From Bacteroidales bacterium UBA755 (GTDB lineage Bacteria; Bacteroidota; Bacteroidia; Bacteroidales; UBA932), in assembly GCA_002297815.1 (NCBI GenBank), contig DBKH01000048.1:1-42621 (forward strand): a stretch of DNA of 42,621 nucleotides, read 5' to 3'. This document shows positions 41,740 through 42,621 of this stretch, one piece after another. Under the pieces are notes generated by a model. It did not search any database and had not been told where the DNA came from. It saw nothing but the letters and a program-made list of their open reading frames with translations. The stretch's first letter is position 1; each line of letters opens with the position of its first letter. Position numbers and translations under genes: made by a program.

Positions 41740-42621
41740 TTATTCGCTCTTGAGGGAATCGACAGGGTTCATACGGGCGATCCGCAGGGAGCCGATGGCG
41801 ATTGTGGCCACGATGATGGCAAGGACAACTAAGTCGGCAGCGATGAAGAACAGAGGGTTCAAGGCGATCTTTACCGGGAATTGCTGTAGCCAGTAATGGG
41901 CTACAAGCCAGGCTCCTGCGTCTCCGATGATCACTGCGATGACAGCCCTCTTTAGCACATCCATCACAAGCATCGACACGATCTCGGAGGACTGGGCACC
42001 GTTGACCTTGCGGACGGCGATCTCGGCGCTGCGGCGGAAGTTCTCGTCACGGACGTAGGAAATGAGGCCGATGATGGCGATCAGAAGGGCGAACAAGGAG
42101 CCGAGCTCGTAAGTGCGCTTCATCTGCTTTGTGGAATCGTACATGCTCATAAGCGTCTCTGAATATGCCTTCACCTCAGCGTCGCTGTCCGGTGCGACCT
42201 CCTTTATGGCCTTCTCAACCTTGCGCATCGCCTCAGGAGTGACCTCGTTCAGTTTGATGACAATGGTATGCATCAGGCCGGCCCAATCATATCCACCCTT
42301 CTCCTTATATTCCTCTGAGTAGAAATCCTGATTCCAGCAGAAGCGGACACTCGGACGCTCGTCCATGTCGGTGACATCTCCGATTACATAGTCCTCATAG
42401 ACTCCGCAGATGGTGACCTGCCCGTGTTCGGAGATGTTGACAATCTTGCCCACGGCTCCGTCAGACCAGTCCGCGAAGGCGGCCATCTTGGTCACAAACG
42501 ACTTGCTGACAGCCACATCGTTCGGTCCTTTAGGGACAGATCCCTCGACAAGACGGAAGCCCAACATGTCAAAGAAACCTTCCGAGGCACCATATTCATC
42601 GGCAATGTTGAAAAGCTCGCG
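41740..42621 (-). CDS. ABC transporter permease, FtsX/MacB type (C-terminal part; runs off right edge)
   Basis: At least 294 codons are open from the right edge to the stop codon at 41740. The first residues in the window (RELFNIADEYGASEGFFDMLGFRLVEG) continue upstream, so the ATG at 42567 is internal. The segment covers the end of a MacB-type periplasmic domain (about 120 residues) and the terminal FtsX domain: helices in LFALLIAIIGLISYV, RAVIAVIIGDAGAWLVAHYWL and LFFIAADLVVLAIIVATIAIGSL, with R-R-S-A-E-I-A-V-R-K-V-N-G-A and M-N-P-V-D-S-L-K-S-E, both typical. In Bacteroidota such permeases often sit beside sigma-54 regulator/kinase pairs; here the genes are convergent. Confidence 0.93.
   Translation of the reverse strand, partial: RELFNIADEYGASEGFFDMLGFRLVEGSVPKGPNDVAVSKSFVTKMAAFADWSDGAVGKIVNISEHGQVTICGVYEDYVIGDVTDMDERPSVRFCWNQDFYSEEYKEKGGYDWAGLMHTIVIKLNEVTPEAMRKVEKAIKEVAPDSDAEVKAYSETLMSMYDSTKQMKRTYELGSLFALLIAIIGLISYVRDENFRRSAEIAVRKVNGAQSSEIVSMLVMDVLKRAVIAVIIGDAGAWLVAHYWLQQFPVKIALNPLFFIAADLVVLAIIVATIAIGSLRIARMNPVDSLKSE

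Overview
This window reads as chromosomal DNA of a Bacteroidales-type member of the Bacteroidota. The evidence is a set of promoters matching the phylum-specific TTTG / TAnnTTTG boxes, the near absence of Shine-Dalgarno sites, a SecDF fusion protein, DUF3109 and DUF486 proteins, lipoprotein-type signal peptides, and a sigma-54 regulator/kinase pair beside an FtsX-like permease. Coding density is high. No rRNA, CRISPR array, prophage or recognisable insertion sequence is present. The exact genus cannot be decided from the sequence.

Left end (1-3.5 kb): the 5' end of purF leaves the window. It is followed by an islet holding one AAA+ ATPase with a PD-(D/E)XK-like C-terminal domain. The islet is bracketed by a duplicated 3' end of recO and carries matching paired inverted repeats at both ends. 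recO and rdgB then run leftward as a small operon. This is the region most likely to hold something new.

3.4-12 kb: a C-terminal processing protease (ctpA) sits behind a strong sigma-54-type promoter. After it come a tiny secreted peptide, a DUF2007 protein, a two-helix membrane protein, a membrane-anchored coiled-coil protein followed by hemW, another membrane protein, and a leftward pair of a catalytically degenerate M16 peptidase homologue and a DUF3109 protein overlapping by 17 bp.

12-24 kb: a secreted TPR protein, a U32/RlhA-like protein, an orphan lipoprotein, then the leftward cluster PBP1A-ddl-prmC (peptidoglycan synthesis plus release-factor methylation), topA, and an Lrp/AsnC regulator whose 3' end and terminator lie inside the convergent ispD.

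24.8-30.6 kb: the complete elongasome operon mreB-mreC-mreD-mrdA-rodA, with overlapping junctions, ends just before tRNA-Leu(TAA). With PBP1A and Ddl upstream, the window carries much of the cell-wall elongation machinery.

30.6-42.6 kb: a structured palindromic element, a GH18 lipoprotein, a DUF486 membrane protein, a REP-like palindromic cluster, aspA, the secDF fusion, an exported PD40/SPOR-like protein, a sigma-54-dependent response regulator with its histidine kinase, a hairpin-rich spacer with a roughly 61-bp period, and the C-terminal part of an FtsX-like ABC permease running off the right edge.

Across the whole window the word GAATAT/ATATTC is strongly over-used, inside genes and at start codons. 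Many genes have a TAnnTTTG box only a few bases before the start codon, which implies very short or leaderless transcripts.
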